Shown piece by piece: positions 26,037 through 34,861 of a DNA stretch of 64,000 nt. The DNA is taken from NCBI GenBank assembly GCA_031546825.1, contig JAVBJU010000001.1:1-64000 (forward strand), written 5' to 3'. This DNA is from Hohaiivirga sp031546825. Its GTDB lineage: Bacteria > Pseudomonadota > Alphaproteobacteria > Rhizobiales > Beijerinckiaceae. Position 1 is the first letter of the stretch, and each line of letters starts with the position of its first letter. Made by a program: the position numbers and the translations under genes. A model generated the notes under the pieces. The model saw nothing but the letters and a program-made list of their open reading frames with translations. It made no database searches and was not told where the DNA came from.

Positions 26037-27722
26037 ATGAATGCGAAAGCCAAAGCTGGCTCTCCCGCTTTCTCCGAAGCATCGACCGTGTCGCGCCTTC
26101 CCGGCCTGCGCAATGGCAGCCTGATCCAATCACTGGCAGCATTGCTGTGGTTGCCCCAGGCGGCTGCACTGGCGAGAGCCGTCCAACTCATGTCCCAAGG
26201 CGGACACTTTCGCGAGATCGTCTGGCTGGCTATCGCTATTCTGGTGATTGGCATCTTGCGCCCGCTCCTCAACATGCAGGGCACCCGGATGATTTTTCGG
26301 GCCGCCTGGGTATTTGTAACCGAGTTGCGCAAGCGAGCTTGCCTCGCGCTGGCCGCACGCTCGCCCCTCGATATCAACCGCCCCTCGTCGGGCCTGACAG
26401 CGTCCATTCTGGCCGAGCAGACCGATGCCGTGCTTCCCTTCATCACACGCTTCCAACCCGTGCATTACAAGCTGACACTCATTCCCGCGGCGATTCTCAT
26501 CTGCGTCGCGTGGCTATCCTGGGTCGCAGCATTGATCCTGATGGTCGCGGCTCCTCTCATCCCGTTCTTCATGGCTGTCATCGGCTATCGCGCCAAAAAG
26601 GCCAGCGAAGAGCAGATGGTGGCGATGGGTTCGATGAACTCGTTTCTACTCGACAGGCTGAGGGGCCTTGGCTCGATCCGTTCCCTCGATGCGGTGGACG
26701 CCACGGCGCAGCGGTTTCGTACCACGGCGGAATCTCTGAAGAAGCGCACCATGAACGTGTTGCGCATCGCCTTCCTGTCATCCGCCGTGCTTGAGCTGTT
26801 TTCCGCCCTCGGTATCGCCATGGTGGCGGTTTATATCGGGTTCCACCTTCTTGGCGAATTCACATTCGGCACCTGGGGACAGCATCTATCTCTCGGGCAA
26901 GGGCTGTTTATTCTGCTGCTGGCACCGGCCTTTTTCGAGCCGCTGCAAGAACTCTCCGCCGCGTGGCATGACCGCGCCAGTGGCAAAGCCGCGCTTGATG
27001 CCCTCAACCGGATCATGGACAGGGGTCTACCACTGCCCGGCGCAGGAACGCAGAGCGCATCGCCACCTGAATACAAGGCAAAGACAGGCATTGTGCTCAC
27101 CAATGTTACTTTCCGTTTTCCGGGGGCGCCTGTCTCCGTTTTCAAGAACTATTCCCTCTCCGTTGCCGCCGGAGAAAAAGTTGCACTGCTTGGTCCGAGC
27201 GGCGGCGGGAAATCATCATTGCTGGCACTGCTCGGCGGTCTCATCCCTTGCGCCTCCGGCACGGTTTCCATTGCCAATATCATCATGAATGATGACACCG
27301 CCGAATATCTCCGCAGCCGGATGGCCTGGGTCGGACAGAAGCCGCATATCTTCTCCGGGACCTTGCAATCGAACGTCGCCCTAGGGCGGGACGGGGTCAC
27401 CCGGGAGCAGATCGGTCAGGCACTGCATTTCGCCGCCCTCGACACCGTAGCCGAAAGCCATCGCGGCCCCATCGGTGAAGGCGGGATTGGCCTGTCCGGC
27501 GGTGAGGCACTGCGCCTCGCACTGGCGCGGGCCATGGTCAAAGACGGGGTCGATATCATTCTGGCGGATGAACCAACCGCCCATCTGGATTCCATCACGG
27601 CTCAGGAAGTTGTCGAAGGATTGCTGACCCTGGCAAAGGGCAAAACGCTGATCATTGCAACGCATGATGAAGCGCTCGCGTCCCGCATGGACCGTGTTAT
27701 CCGGTTGGAGCGCCCCGCATGA
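26037..27722 (+). CDS. cydD: Glutathione/cysteine ABC exporter subunit CydD
   Basis: Half-transporter that with CydC exports cysteine and glutathione to the periplasm and is needed to assemble cytochrome bd. 561 residues from this start: membrane domain with six helices (about 1-320), then an ATPase domain with Walker A GPSGGGKSS, Q-loop WVGQKPHIFSGT, signature LSGGEALRLALARA, Walker B IILADEPTAHLDS and H-loop ATHD. ATG 26037 (MNAKAKAG) is the likeliest of three starts; GCGGGG lies about 10 bases ahead. Overlaps cydC by 4 bases. Order cydD-C-A-B-X matches Brucella-type clusters. Confidence 0.92.
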   Translation: MNAKAKAGSPAFSEASTVSRLPGLRNGSLIQSLAALLWLPQAAALARAVQLMSQGGHFREIVWLAIAILVIGILRPLLNMQGTRMIFRAAWVFVTELRKRACLALAARSPLDINRPSSGLTASILAEQTDAVLPFITRFQPVHYKLTLIPAAILICVAWLSWVAALILMVAAPLIPFFMAVIGYRAKKASEEQMVAMGSMNSFLLDRLRGLGSIRSLDAVDATAQRFRTTAESLKKRTMNVLRIAFLSSAVLELFSALGIAMVAVYIGFHLLGEFTFGTWGQHLSLGQGLFILLLAPAFFEPLQELSAAWHDRASGKAALDALNRIMDRGLPLPGAGTQSASPPEYKAKTGIVLTNVTFRFPGAPVSVFKNYSLSVAAGEKVALLGPSGGGKSSLLALLGGLIPCASGTVSIANIIMNDDTAEYLRSRMAWVGQKPHIFSGTLQSNVALGRDGVTREQIGQALHFAALDTVAESHRGPIGEGGIGLSGGEALRLALARAMVKDGVDIILADEPTAHLDSITAQEVVEGLLTLAKGKTLIIATHDEALASRMDRVIRLERPA

Positions 27723-29425
27723 AGCACCTCCTCAACCGTGAGCAGCGACAGCACCTTTTCGAAATCCTCGCCCTGTTCCTCGCCGAACGGCGGGCCATGC
27801 TGATGACAGGGGCACTCCTCGCAGCCATTGCCGCCCTGTCCGGCATCGCGCTGCTCGGTGTTTCCGGCTGGTTCATCACCATGACGGCGCTGGCTGGGTT
27901 ATCTGCGGCAACGGCACTGACATTCGATGTCTTCGTTCCCGCCGCCACCATCCGTTTGTTGGCCATATTGCGCACCGCGAGCCGTTATGGCGAGCGCCTA
28001 GCAACCCATGACGCCACTCTCAGCATTCTGGTATCGTTGCGCGAAAAGCTGTTTCGCGGCTGGGCGGAGCCGGGAGCCGCACGGCTTCTGCTCAACAGAC
28101 CCGCCACTTTGCTATTCCGCCTGACGGTCGATATCGACGCGCTTGATTCGCTTTATCTGCGCATTCTGGTGCCTGCCCTGACGGCACTCGCGGCCGTTCT
28201 GTTTTGCGGTGTCGGCCTGGCGATTTTCGTGCATCCGCTGCTGGGGCTGGCGCTGGCGTTTTGGCTTGTGCTGATCGGCTTCGGTGCGCCCCTGATCGGC
28301 TCCTCGGCGGCCAATACCGCGGCCCGCCGCCGGGCCTATGGCCTTGAAGCCCTGCGCGCTCGTACCATTGACCTTGTCTCCGGCCAAACCGAACTCGCGG
28401 TCGCGGGCCGCCTGCGCGCCCAATGCGATGCCATTTTGGCTGCCAATACCTACCTCGCCAAGGCCGACCGCACCTTCAACAATATTGAAACCTTCACCAG
28501 CGCAGCGTTTGGCATTGCATCCGCCATCGCGCTCACGGCAACGGTTCTGACTGTCGGCGCATTGGTCGAGGCCGGGGCGCTCACCGCACCTGTTGCCGCC
28601 TTTGCCATTCTCATCACCCTGTCGTCGATGGAGCCGTTCGGTAATCTGCGGCGCGGCGCTCTGGAGCTGGGGCGCACCGCACTGGCCGCGCGCCGTCTCG
28701 CGCCCCGCCTGCGCCCAACGCCTCCGCCTCTGGCTGTCGAGCCTCCATCCGCGGGCCTTGCCTTGAAGCTTGACGCCCTGTGCGCAGCCCATGCCGCGAG
28801 CGCACCGTTGATCACCAATCTTTCGCTCCGCCTGAAAACTGGCGAGCATGTGGCGTTGGTCGGGGCCAGCGGTTCTGGAAAATCGACATTGCTGAGCGTG
28901 ATCACGGGAGAACTTGCCCCCCTCTCGGGCCAGATCAAGCATCTCCCCGCTACTCTTCTACCCCAGAAAACCGAACTGTTTCACGACAGCATCCGCGAAA
29001 ATCTGAGACTTGCAGCGCCCCAAGCGGATGATGCACGGTTGTGGGAAGCCCTCGAAGCCGCAGGTCTTACCGCCGCCATCCGCGCCTTGTCGCAGGGGCT
29101 TGATACCCTCCTCGGCGAAAGCGGCCTCGGTCTTTCCGGCGGCCAGGGGCGACGACTGGCGTTAGCCCGCATGATGCTGCGCGACACGCCATTCTGGTTG
29201 TTCGATGAACCAACCGAGAGCATCGACCACCTCACCGCAGTGGATATCCTCAATCGGTTGAAAGTAGCTTCGAGGGGCAAAACACTGCTGATTGCCACCC
29301 ATATCCGTCGGGAAGCCGAACTCGCCGACCGTATTCTGGTCATGCGTCATGGGATGATCGTTGCGGATGTCCAGCGGGGCGATTCCGGTTTCGAGGCGGC
29401 AATTAACAACTTAAAAGATAGTTGA
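27719..29425 (+). CDS. cydC: Glutathione/cysteine ABC exporter subunit CydC
   Basis: Partner of CydD, 568 residues. Membrane domain about 1-330, with the early GVSGWFITMTALAGLS typical of CydC; ATPase domain with Walker A GASGSGKST (about 382-390), Q-loop LLPQKTELFHDSIRENL, signature LSGGQGRRLALARM, Walker B FWLFDEPTESID and H-loop ATH. The linker is shorter and richer in Pro/Ala than in CydD. Starts inside the cydD stop (ATGA). Its own stop codon overlaps an FNR-type site that probably drives cydABX, so cydDC and cydABX may be separately controlled. Confidence 0.93.
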   Translation: MKHLLNREQRQHLFEILALFLAERRAMLMTGALLAAIAALSGIALLGVSGWFITMTALAGLSAATALTFDVFVPAATIRLLAILRTASRYGERLATHDATLSILVSLREKLFRGWAEPGAARLLLNRPATLLFRLTVDIDALDSLYLRILVPALTALAAVLFCGVGLAIFVHPLLGLALAFWLVLIGFGAPLIGSSAANTAARRRAYGLEALRARTIDLVSGQTELAVAGRLRAQCDAILAANTYLAKADRTFNNIETFTSAAFGIASAIALTATVLTVGALVEAGALTAPVAAFAILITLSSMEPFGNLRRGALELGRTALAARRLAPRLRPTPPPLAVEPPSAGLALKLDALCAAHAASAPLITNLSLRLKTGEHVALVGASGSGKSTLLSVITGELAPLSGQIKHLPATLLPQKTELFHDSIRENLRLAAPQADDARLWEALEAAGLTAAIRALSQGLDTLLGESGLGLSGGQGRRLALARMMLRDTPFWLFDEPTESIDHLTAVDILNRLKVASRGKTLLIATHIRREAELADRILVMRHGMIVADVQRGDSGFEAAINNLKDS

Positions 29426-29435
29426 TCCATCTCAA
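29422..29435 (+). promoter_or_regulatory. FNR/FixK-type site before cydA
   Basis: TTGATCCATCTCAA matches the FNR/FixK consensus TTGAT-N4-ATCAA at 9 of 10 fixed bases. It overlaps the cydC stop and lies 93 bases before the cydA start, a good place for an activator under low oxygen. The -10 region is not certain (CATAAC at 29464 or TATAAC at 29480). Confidence 0.6.
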
Positions 29436-29528
29436 TTTTCTTATTGCTTTGTGCCTCCGATCACATAACCTACCGCGCTTATAACAATAGTACTGAGAAG
29501 CTACGGTAGTGCGCAAACGGAGGATTGA

Positions 29529-31100
29529 ATGGAATTCGATATTGTGGCGCTGTCGCGCTGGCAGTTTGCCATCACCGCGCTTTACCATTTCCTGTTCGTT
29601 CCTCTGACGCTTGGGCTTTCCATCCTCCTGGCGATCATGGAAACCGTTTATGTCATGACGGGCCGCGTTATCTGGCGACAGATGACCAAATTCTGGGGCG
29701 GGCTGTTTGGGATCAATTTCGCCATCGGCGTTTCCACCGGCATTGTTATGGAATTCCAGTTCGGCATGAACTGGAGCTATTACAGTCACTATGTCGGAGA
29801 CATCTTCGGTGCGCCGCTCGCAGTTGAGGGGCTGGTGGCATTCTTCCTGGAAGCCACTTTCGTTGGCCTGTTCTTCTTCGGCTGGGATCGGCTGTCCAAG
29901 GTCGGCCATCTCACGGCAACCTGGGCAGTGGCCATCGGCTCGAATATGTCCGCCTTATGGATTCTCATTGCCAATGGCTGGATGCAGAACCCGGTCGGCT
30001 CCGCCTTCAACCCGCTCACCATGCGCATGGAAGTAACCGATTTCTACGCCGTACTGTTCAACCCGGTCGCCCAGGCCAAGTTTGTGCATACGGTTTCAGC
30101 GGGCTATGTAACCGCTGCGATTTTTGTGCTGGGTGTTTCCTCCTGGTATGTTTTGCGTGGCCGCCAGCCGGACCTCTTCAAGCGTTCCATGACGGTTGCC
30201 GCCGCATTCGGGCTTGCGGCATCCCTTTCGGTGGTCGTGCTTGGCGATGAGAGCGGATATCTCGCTAACGAAAACCAGAAGATGAAGCTCGCTGCCATGG
30301 AAGGCATGTGGGAGACTGAAAAAGCCCCTGCCGCCTTCAACTTGATCGGCTTCCCGTCGCTGGAAGACCGGGAAACCCATTTCACCGTCAAGGTTCCAGC
30401 CATGATGGGCCTCATTGCAACGCGCTCCCTCACCCAGGAAATCCCCGGCATCAACGAGCTGGTTGCTCGGGCGAAGCAGAATATCCACAAAGGCGTTCTC
30501 GCCTACGATGCGTTACAGAAAATCCGTGAAGCCAAGTCTCCCATCATGGCTCCGGCACTCAAGGCGACCTTTGAGGAAAACGGTGGCGCTCTTGGTTATG
30601 CGCTGCTGCTGAAGCGCTATGTCGATGACCCGAGGACGGCCACGCCTGAGCAGATAGACAAAGCCGCCTGGGATACAGTGCCGCCGCTAATGCCGATGTT
30701 CTGGTCGTTCCGTATCATGGTCGGCCTTGGCTTCTACTTCATTCTGCTGACCAGTGTTTTCTTCTGGCTCTCGGCGCGGCGCACCCTCGACAAACGCCGC
30801 TGGCTGCTCAAGGTTGCGGTATGGTCAATTCCGCTGCCGTGGCTGGCCGCCGAACTGGGCTGGATCGTCGCCGAAGTCGGTCGTCAACCCTGGATCATTG
30901 AGGGCATTCTGCCCACTGCAGCCGCCGTCTCCTCCCTCGGAGCCACCACCGTGCTGCTTACACTGCTTGGCTTCATCGCCATCTACACCGTGCTGTTCAT
31001 CGTCGAGATGGGCCTGATGTTGCGGGCCATCCGCAAAGGCCCAGAGCCCGACTTCGAGCCGCCTGCCCCCATCCTCGCTGCCACCATGCCGACGGAGTAA
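29529..31100 (+). CDS. cydA: Cytochrome bd oxidase subunit I
   Basis: Quinol-oxidising, oxygen-reducing subunit of the high-affinity terminal oxidase. 523 residues, the long-Q-loop form. Haem ligands are visible: His in ALYHFLF (about residue 19) for b595/d, His in KFVHTVSAGYVTAA (about 186) and Met in FRIMVGLGF (about 400) for b558; the signature GRQPWIIEG (about residues 454-462) and EGLVAFFLEATFVGLFFFGW (Glu channel) are intact. GGAGG precedes the ATG by 6 bases. cydB follows after 4 bases. Confidence 0.97.
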   Translation: MEFDIVALSRWQFAITALYHFLFVPLTLGLSILLAIMETVYVMTGRVIWRQMTKFWGGLFGINFAIGVSTGIVMEFQFGMNWSYYSHYVGDIFGAPLAVEGLVAFFLEATFVGLFFFGWDRLSKVGHLTATWAVAIGSNMSALWILIANGWMQNPVGSAFNPLTMRMEVTDFYAVLFNPVAQAKFVHTVSAGYVTAAIFVLGVSSWYVLRGRQPDLFKRSMTVAAAFGLAASLSVVVLGDESGYLANENQKMKLAAMEGMWETEKAPAAFNLIGFPSLEDRETHFTVKVPAMMGLIATRSLTQEIPGINELVARAKQNIHKGVLAYDALQKIREAKSPIMAPALKATFEENGGALGYALLLKRYVDDPRTATPEQIDKAAWDTVPPLMPMFWSFRIMVGLGFYFILLTSVFFWLSARRTLDKRRWLLKVAVWSIPLPWLAAELGWIVAEVGRQPWIIEGILPTAAAVSSLGATTVLLTLLGFIAIYTVLFIVEMGLMLRAIRKGPEPDFEPPAPILAATMPTE

Positions 31101-31104
31101 CGCC

Positions 31105-32250
31105 ATGATTTTACATGACCTGATCTCCTATGACGTTCTGCGCCTGATCTGGTGGGCGCTGCTCGGCATCATCCTGATTGGCTTTGCCCTGACCGGCGGG
31201 TTCGATCTCGGCGTCGGCACCCTTCTGCCCTTCGTTGCCCGAAATGATATGGAGCGCCGCGTCGTCATCAACAGCATTGGCGCAACCTGGGAAGGCAATC
31301 AGGTGTGGCTCGTCCTCGCCGGTGGCGCCATCTTTGCCGCTTGGCCGCCGCTTTATGCGGTGTCGTTCTCCGGCTTCTATTTTGCGATGTTTGCCGCCCT
31401 CTTCGCGCTCATCCTGCGCCCGGTCGGCTTCAAATACCGCAGCAAACGGGAAAGCGCCGCGTGGCGCTCCGCCTGGGATTGGGCTCTCTTCATCGGCGGC
31501 TTCGTGCCGGCGTTGATTTTCGGCGTTGCCATGGGCAATGTCCTCCAAGGCGTGCCGTTCCGGCTCGATGGCGATTTGCGGATTTTTTACGAAGGTACAT
31601 TCTTCGGCCTTCTCAACCCTTATGCCATTTTGAGCGGGCTCATTTCGGTGACGATGCTCATCACCCATGGCGCTGCTTGGCTTGCCCTGAAAACCGGCGG
31701 CATCATCGCCCAACGTGCCCGTAATTTCGGGGCGATCGCGGCGGTGCTGACAATCGTGATGTTCGCCCTCGCCGGATGGCTGCTGACGCCCTATGGCTAT
31801 CATATTTCCAGCGCCGCACTGGTTGCCGGACCATCAAACCCGCTGCTCAAAACGGTGACGGCGCAGCCCGGTGCCTGGTTCCTCAATTATGGTGCGCACC
31901 CCTGGATGTGGACCGCACCCGCCTTGGGCTTCATCGGTGCACTTGGCGCGGCGGTTTTGTTGAAGACACGCAGCGAGATTGCCGCACTGCTGATGAGCTC
32001 ATTGTCGATTTTTGGCATCATCTCAACGGTCGGGCTCGCCATGTTCCCCTTCCTGCTGCCGTCGTCGCTCGACCCAACCTCAAGCCTGACGGTATGGGAT
32101 GCCTCATCCAGCCACACCACCCTCTTCATCATGTTGGTGGTGACGGTGATCTTCGTACCGATCATCGTGCTCTACACGAGTTGGGTCTACCATGTTCTGT
32201 GGGGCAAGGTGGATGAACGCACCATTACCCACGGCGACCATAGCTACTGA
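31105..32250 (+). CDS. cydB: Cytochrome bd oxidase subunit II
   Basis: A 381-residue membrane protein with about nine helices that pairs with CydA. Typical CydB blocks: WWALLGIILIGFALTGGFDLGVG (about residues 15-37), GATWEGNQVWLVLAGGAIFAAWP, FEGTFFGLLNPYAILSGL-like region (YEGTFFGLLNPYA) and the C-terminal YTSWVYHVLWGKV. Length and motifs are those of the cyd (not cio-short) type. cydX follows 17 bases downstream with a strong ribosome-binding site. Confidence 0.97.
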   Translation: MILHDLISYDVLRLIWWALLGIILIGFALTGGFDLGVGTLLPFVARNDMERRVVINSIGATWEGNQVWLVLAGGAIFAAWPPLYAVSFSGFYFAMFAALFALILRPVGFKYRSKRESAAWRSAWDWALFIGGFVPALIFGVAMGNVLQGVPFRLDGDLRIFYEGTFFGLLNPYAILSGLISVTMLITHGAAWLALKTGGIIAQRARNFGAIAAVLTIVMFALAGWLLTPYGYHISSAALVAGPSNPLLKTVTAQPGAWFLNYGAHPWMWTAPALGFIGALGAAVLLKTRSEIAALLMSSLSIFGIISTVGLAMFPFLLPSSLDPTSSLTVWDASSSHTTLFIMLVVTVIFVPIIVLYTSWVYHVLWGKVDERTITHGDHSY

Positions 32251-32267
32251 GCCAGGAGGAAGAGAAA

Positions 32268-32408
32268 ATGTGGTATTTTGCCTGGATCCTCGGCCTTCCC
32301 CTCGCCGCCGCCTTCGCGGTGCTCAACGCCATGTGGTACGAACTGATGGATGATGAAGTGAAGAGGCGGAAAGCAGGTCTTTTCCCGCCTCCCCCGAGTG
32401 AGCCATGA
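32268..32408 (+). CDS. cydX: Cytochrome bd oxidase small subunit CydX
   Basis: A 46-residue single-helix protein, MWYFAWILG start as in the CydX/YbgT family, helix about residues 4-24, charged tail ELMDDEVKRRKAG and a Pro-rich end. CydX sits beside CydA and is needed for stable, active bd oxidase. CAGGAGGAAGA lies just before the ATG. It is too short for most ORF scans but its place after cydB and the N-terminus make it firm. An imperfect hairpin (GAGGCGG/CCCGCCTC) near its 3' end may slow transcription. Confidence 0.93.
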   Translation: MWYFAWILGLPLAAAFAVLNAMWYELMDDEVKRRKAGLFPPPPSEP

Positions 32409-32532
32409 CTTCGGCGATCTGTTGGCCTGCGTAGTAGATGCTCCTGTATCGCGCCATCTCTCGGTCGTTGAGGTAACCGCCTATCGTTACAAGCTGCGCC
32501 ATTTCATCGCTCTTGCTTTCCGGAAAAAGCAC
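32323..32532 (-). CDS. Doubtful small ORF antisense to cydX
   Basis: A 69-codon frame (59 codons from the ATG at 32502) on the minus strand. Its first 45 codons lie in the cydX-binding protein gap where no plus-strand gene exists and read as a plausible soluble peptide (LNDREMARYRSIYYAGQQIAEVMA, about residues 21-44), but the last part is antisense to cydX. No family is recognised. It may be a gene remnant or chance. Confidence 0.25.
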   Translation of the reverse strand: MLFPESKSDEMAQLVTIGGYLNDREMARYRSIYYAGQQIAEVMAHSGEAGKDLLSASSLHHPSVRTTWR

Positions 32533-32536
32533 TCAT

Positions 32537-32559
32537 AAGATTTCGCCAATCCAAATCTT
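32537..32559. promoter_or_regulatory. Inverted repeat before the binding-protein gene
   Basis: AAGATTT (32537-32543) and AAATCTT (32553-32559) form an exact 7-bp inverted repeat with a 9-base spacer, 28 bases before the ATG. CATAAGA also occurs twice here. Possible operator; the regulator is unknown. Confidence 0.35.
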
Positions 32560-32587
32560 CTTTTGTTCATAAGAAAGAGAACTGTAA

Positions 32588-33577
32588 ATGGCGCGCCCTT
32601 TTTCCACCACAATTCTCGCAGCGGTATTGGCAACAGGCCTTGTCGCCCCTTCCGTCGCGGCTGAAAAGCTCGTCATCTATACATCCATGAAAGAATCCCT
32701 GATTGGTCGGCTGAAGGATGCGTTCGTCAAGAAGCATGCTGACATCGCTGTTGATTATCAGTCGGCTGGTGCCGGAAAACTGATGGCGAAAATCGCCGCC
32801 GAGCGTGAGTCCGGCAAAATCCAGGCAGATATCCTGTGGACCAGTGAAGTTCCTGATTTCTATCAGATGAACAGCGAGAAATTGTTCATCAAGTATATTT
32901 CTCCTGAAGTTGCGAACATTCTTAACCCGTTTGAGAATTATGATGGCAGCTTCACGCCCATCCGCCTCGGCACCCTTGGCATCGCTTACAATACGCGCTT
33001 CATCAAAACCGCCCCCACAAGCTGGCAGGATCTGAAGAAGCCCGAATTCAAGGGCGCTTACGGCATTGCCGACCCGGCGTTGTCTGGCACGTCCTATATG
33101 AGCGTTGCCCTGCTCGCCCAGAAGTTCGGCTGGACCTATTTCGAAGAGCTGAAAAAGAACAATGCCAAGATGGGCAAGGGTTCTGGTCAGGTGGTCGACG
33201 ACACTGCCTCTGGCGAACTGGCTGGCAGCCTCGCGGTTGATTACATCACCATGGACAAGATCGAAAAGGGCGCAACCATTGCTCTGGCCTATCCGCCCGA
33301 AACGCTGGTGATCCCGAGCCCGGCAGCGATCATCAAGGACACCCAGAACCTTGAAGCCGCCAAGAAGTTCATCGACTTCCTGCTCTCAAAGGAAGGCCAG
33401 ACCATCATTGCCGGAGAAGGCACCCTGCCGGTGCGCAAGGATGTGACCGAAACCTCTAAAATTCTGCCGTCCCCGGCGGATGCGGTCGCGCGCTCGATCA
33501 AGATCGACTACCCTGCCCTCATCAAGGACAAGGAAGCGACCATCAAGAAGTTCACCAGCATCATGCAAGGCCGCTAA
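32588..33577 (+). CDS. ABC transporter periplasmic binding protein (iron/polyamine/sugar-phosphate class)
   Basis: A 329-residue family 1 extracellular binding protein with a Sec signal cleaved near SVAA (about residue 25). The mature part has the FbpA/AfuA-like fold: LVIYTSMKESLI, ADILWTSEVPDFYQM, GTLGIAYNT and ALAYPPETLVIPSPAAIIKD (about 236-255). The paired Tyr used by FbpA to hold Fe(III) is not visible (SYMSVALLAQ at that position), so iron as the ligand is uncertain; a sugar phosphate, phosphonate or polyamine is possible. First gene of the importer that continues to 37693. Confidence 0.85.
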   Translation: MARPFSTTILAAVLATGLVAPSVAAEKLVIYTSMKESLIGRLKDAFVKKHADIAVDYQSAGAGKLMAKIAAERESGKIQADILWTSEVPDFYQMNSEKLFIKYISPEVANILNPFENYDGSFTPIRLGTLGIAYNTRFIKTAPTSWQDLKKPEFKGAYGIADPALSGTSYMSVALLAQKFGWTYFEELKKNNAKMGKGSGQVVDDTASGELAGSLAVDYITMDKIEKGATIALAYPPETLVIPSPAAIIKDTQNLEAAKKFIDFLLSKEGQTIIAGEGTLPVRKDVTETSKILPSPADAVARSIKIDYPALIKDKEATIKKFTSIMQGR

Positions 33578-33612
33578 ACCCTTCCTTGCTTTCCACTCCA
33601 ACGTATAAATTG

Positions 33613-33642
33613 ACCGGAGGCGCCTCCCATGACGCCTCCGGT
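33613..33642 (+). promoter_or_regulatory. Intercistronic hairpin after the binding-protein gene
   Basis: ACCGGAGGCG and CGCCTCCGGT form an exact 10-bp stem around a 10-base loop, 36 bases after the stop. No strong T run follows. Such hairpins commonly raise the level of the binding protein relative to the rest of an ABC operon. A second small GGCGG/CCGCC hairpin lies near 33690-33708. Confidence 0.6.
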
Positions 33643-33763
33643 GGTTTGTCCGGGCGCATCACACGCACCCAAGGAAGACAACGGGATCGGCGGTTATTAA
33701 CCTCCGCCGCCCATGTTGCATTCGCGTGAACCGCTCCGGCGCTATCCCAGCTTGAGGAACCCG

Positions 33764-34861
33764 ATGGCTACAATTTCATTGCGGAATATCCGCAAAAGTT
33801 ATGGCTCGCATACAGTGCTCGATGGGCTTTCGCTCACCATCGAACATGGCGAGTGTTTCACACTGCTCGGCCCCTCGGGCTGCGGAAAAACGGTGCTGTT
33901 GCGCCTGATCGCCGGATTTGAAGCTCCTGACGCGGGCTCCATCCTGATCGGCGACCAGGCCGTGACCGATATTCAGGCTGGCATCGACCTGCCGCCCAAT
34001 GACCGCGGGCTTGGTGTCGTGTTCCAGGAATATGCGGTGTGGCCTCATATGAGCGTGTTTGACAACATCGCCTATCCGCTCAAACTGCAAAACCGACCGC
34101 AAGCCGAGATCAAAGATCGGGTGATGGAGGCTGTCCGTCAGGTCAATCTCACAGATCTCGAACAGCGCCTGCCCTCGCAGCTTTCCGGTGGTCAGCAGCA
34201 GCGTGTGGCGCTGGCGCGGGCGCTGGTGGCACGTCCGCCCCTGATGCTGCTTGATGAGCCGCTCAATAACCTCGACGCCAACTTGCGCGAAGAGATGCGG
34301 TTTGAGATCAAGGAACTGCAGAAGGCGCTCGGCATCACCATTCTCTACGTGACCCACGATCAGGAAATCGGCCTCGCCATTTCCGACCGGCTGGCAATCA
34401 TGGATGAGAAGGGCGCGATCCGCCAGATCGGCACGCCGCAACAGATTTTCGAACAACCCGCCGATGATTACGTGTTCCGTTTCATGGGCGTCGCCAACTT
34501 CCTACCCGCGTCCTTCCGCGAAGGCCAGGTGCGCATCGGCTCACAAAGCCTGGCGGCAACGTCCACGCCACCGCAAGCGGGGGACTGGATGCTCGGCTGC
34601 CGTCCTTCTGAAATCGAACTGACCCATAAAGGTGACGGGCTGACTGGTCTGGTCAAACGCGCGAGCTTTCTCGGCGCGACCATGGATTATCTCGTGGAGG
34701 TCGATGGCGTACCGGTGCGCGTCTTGCAAGATACCCACGAGGCCCTCAACAAAGGCGAACTCTTGCAGGAGAGCCAACCCTGCCGCGTCGCCTTCCATAA
34801 TCTGCACTGGTTCCGGCCAGATGCGAGCCTAACCGCCGCCACGAAGGAGCTTGGCGCATGA
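33764..34861 (+). CDS. ABC importer ATPase, first of two
   Basis: A 365-residue FbpC/PotA-type ATPase. Walker A GPSGCGKTV, Q-loop VVFQEYAVWPHM, signature LSGGQQQRVALARA, Walker B LMLLDEPLNNLD, H-loop VTHDQEIGLAISD, and a C-terminal TOBE-like domain (about 240-365). The usual SEAMA after THDQ is replaced by EIGLA. ATG 33764 has GAGGA 5 bases ahead; the open frame back to 33713 lacks a site. Overlaps the permease gene by 4 bases. A paralogue is encoded after the permease. Confidence 0.92.
   Translation: MATISLRNIRKSYGSHTVLDGLSLTIEHGECFTLLGPSGCGKTVLLRLIAGFEAPDAGSILIGDQAVTDIQAGIDLPPNDRGLGVVFQEYAVWPHMSVFDNIAYPLKLQNRPQAEIKDRVMEAVRQVNLTDLEQRLPSQLSGGQQQRVALARALVARPPLMLLDEPLNNLDANLREEMRFEIKELQKALGITILYVTHDQEIGLAISDRLAIMDEKGAIRQIGTPQQIFEQPADDYVFRFMGVANFLPASFREGQVRIGSQSLAATSTPPQAGDWMLGCRPSEIELTHKGDGLTGLVKRASFLGATMDYLVEVDGVPVRVLQDTHEALNKGELLQESQPCRVAFHNLHWFRPDASLTAATKELGA

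Noticed and set aside
28112..28942. 276-codon minus-strand frame opposite cydC
   Set aside because: Gln/Arg/Gly-rich antisense product over a conserved CydC; shadow.
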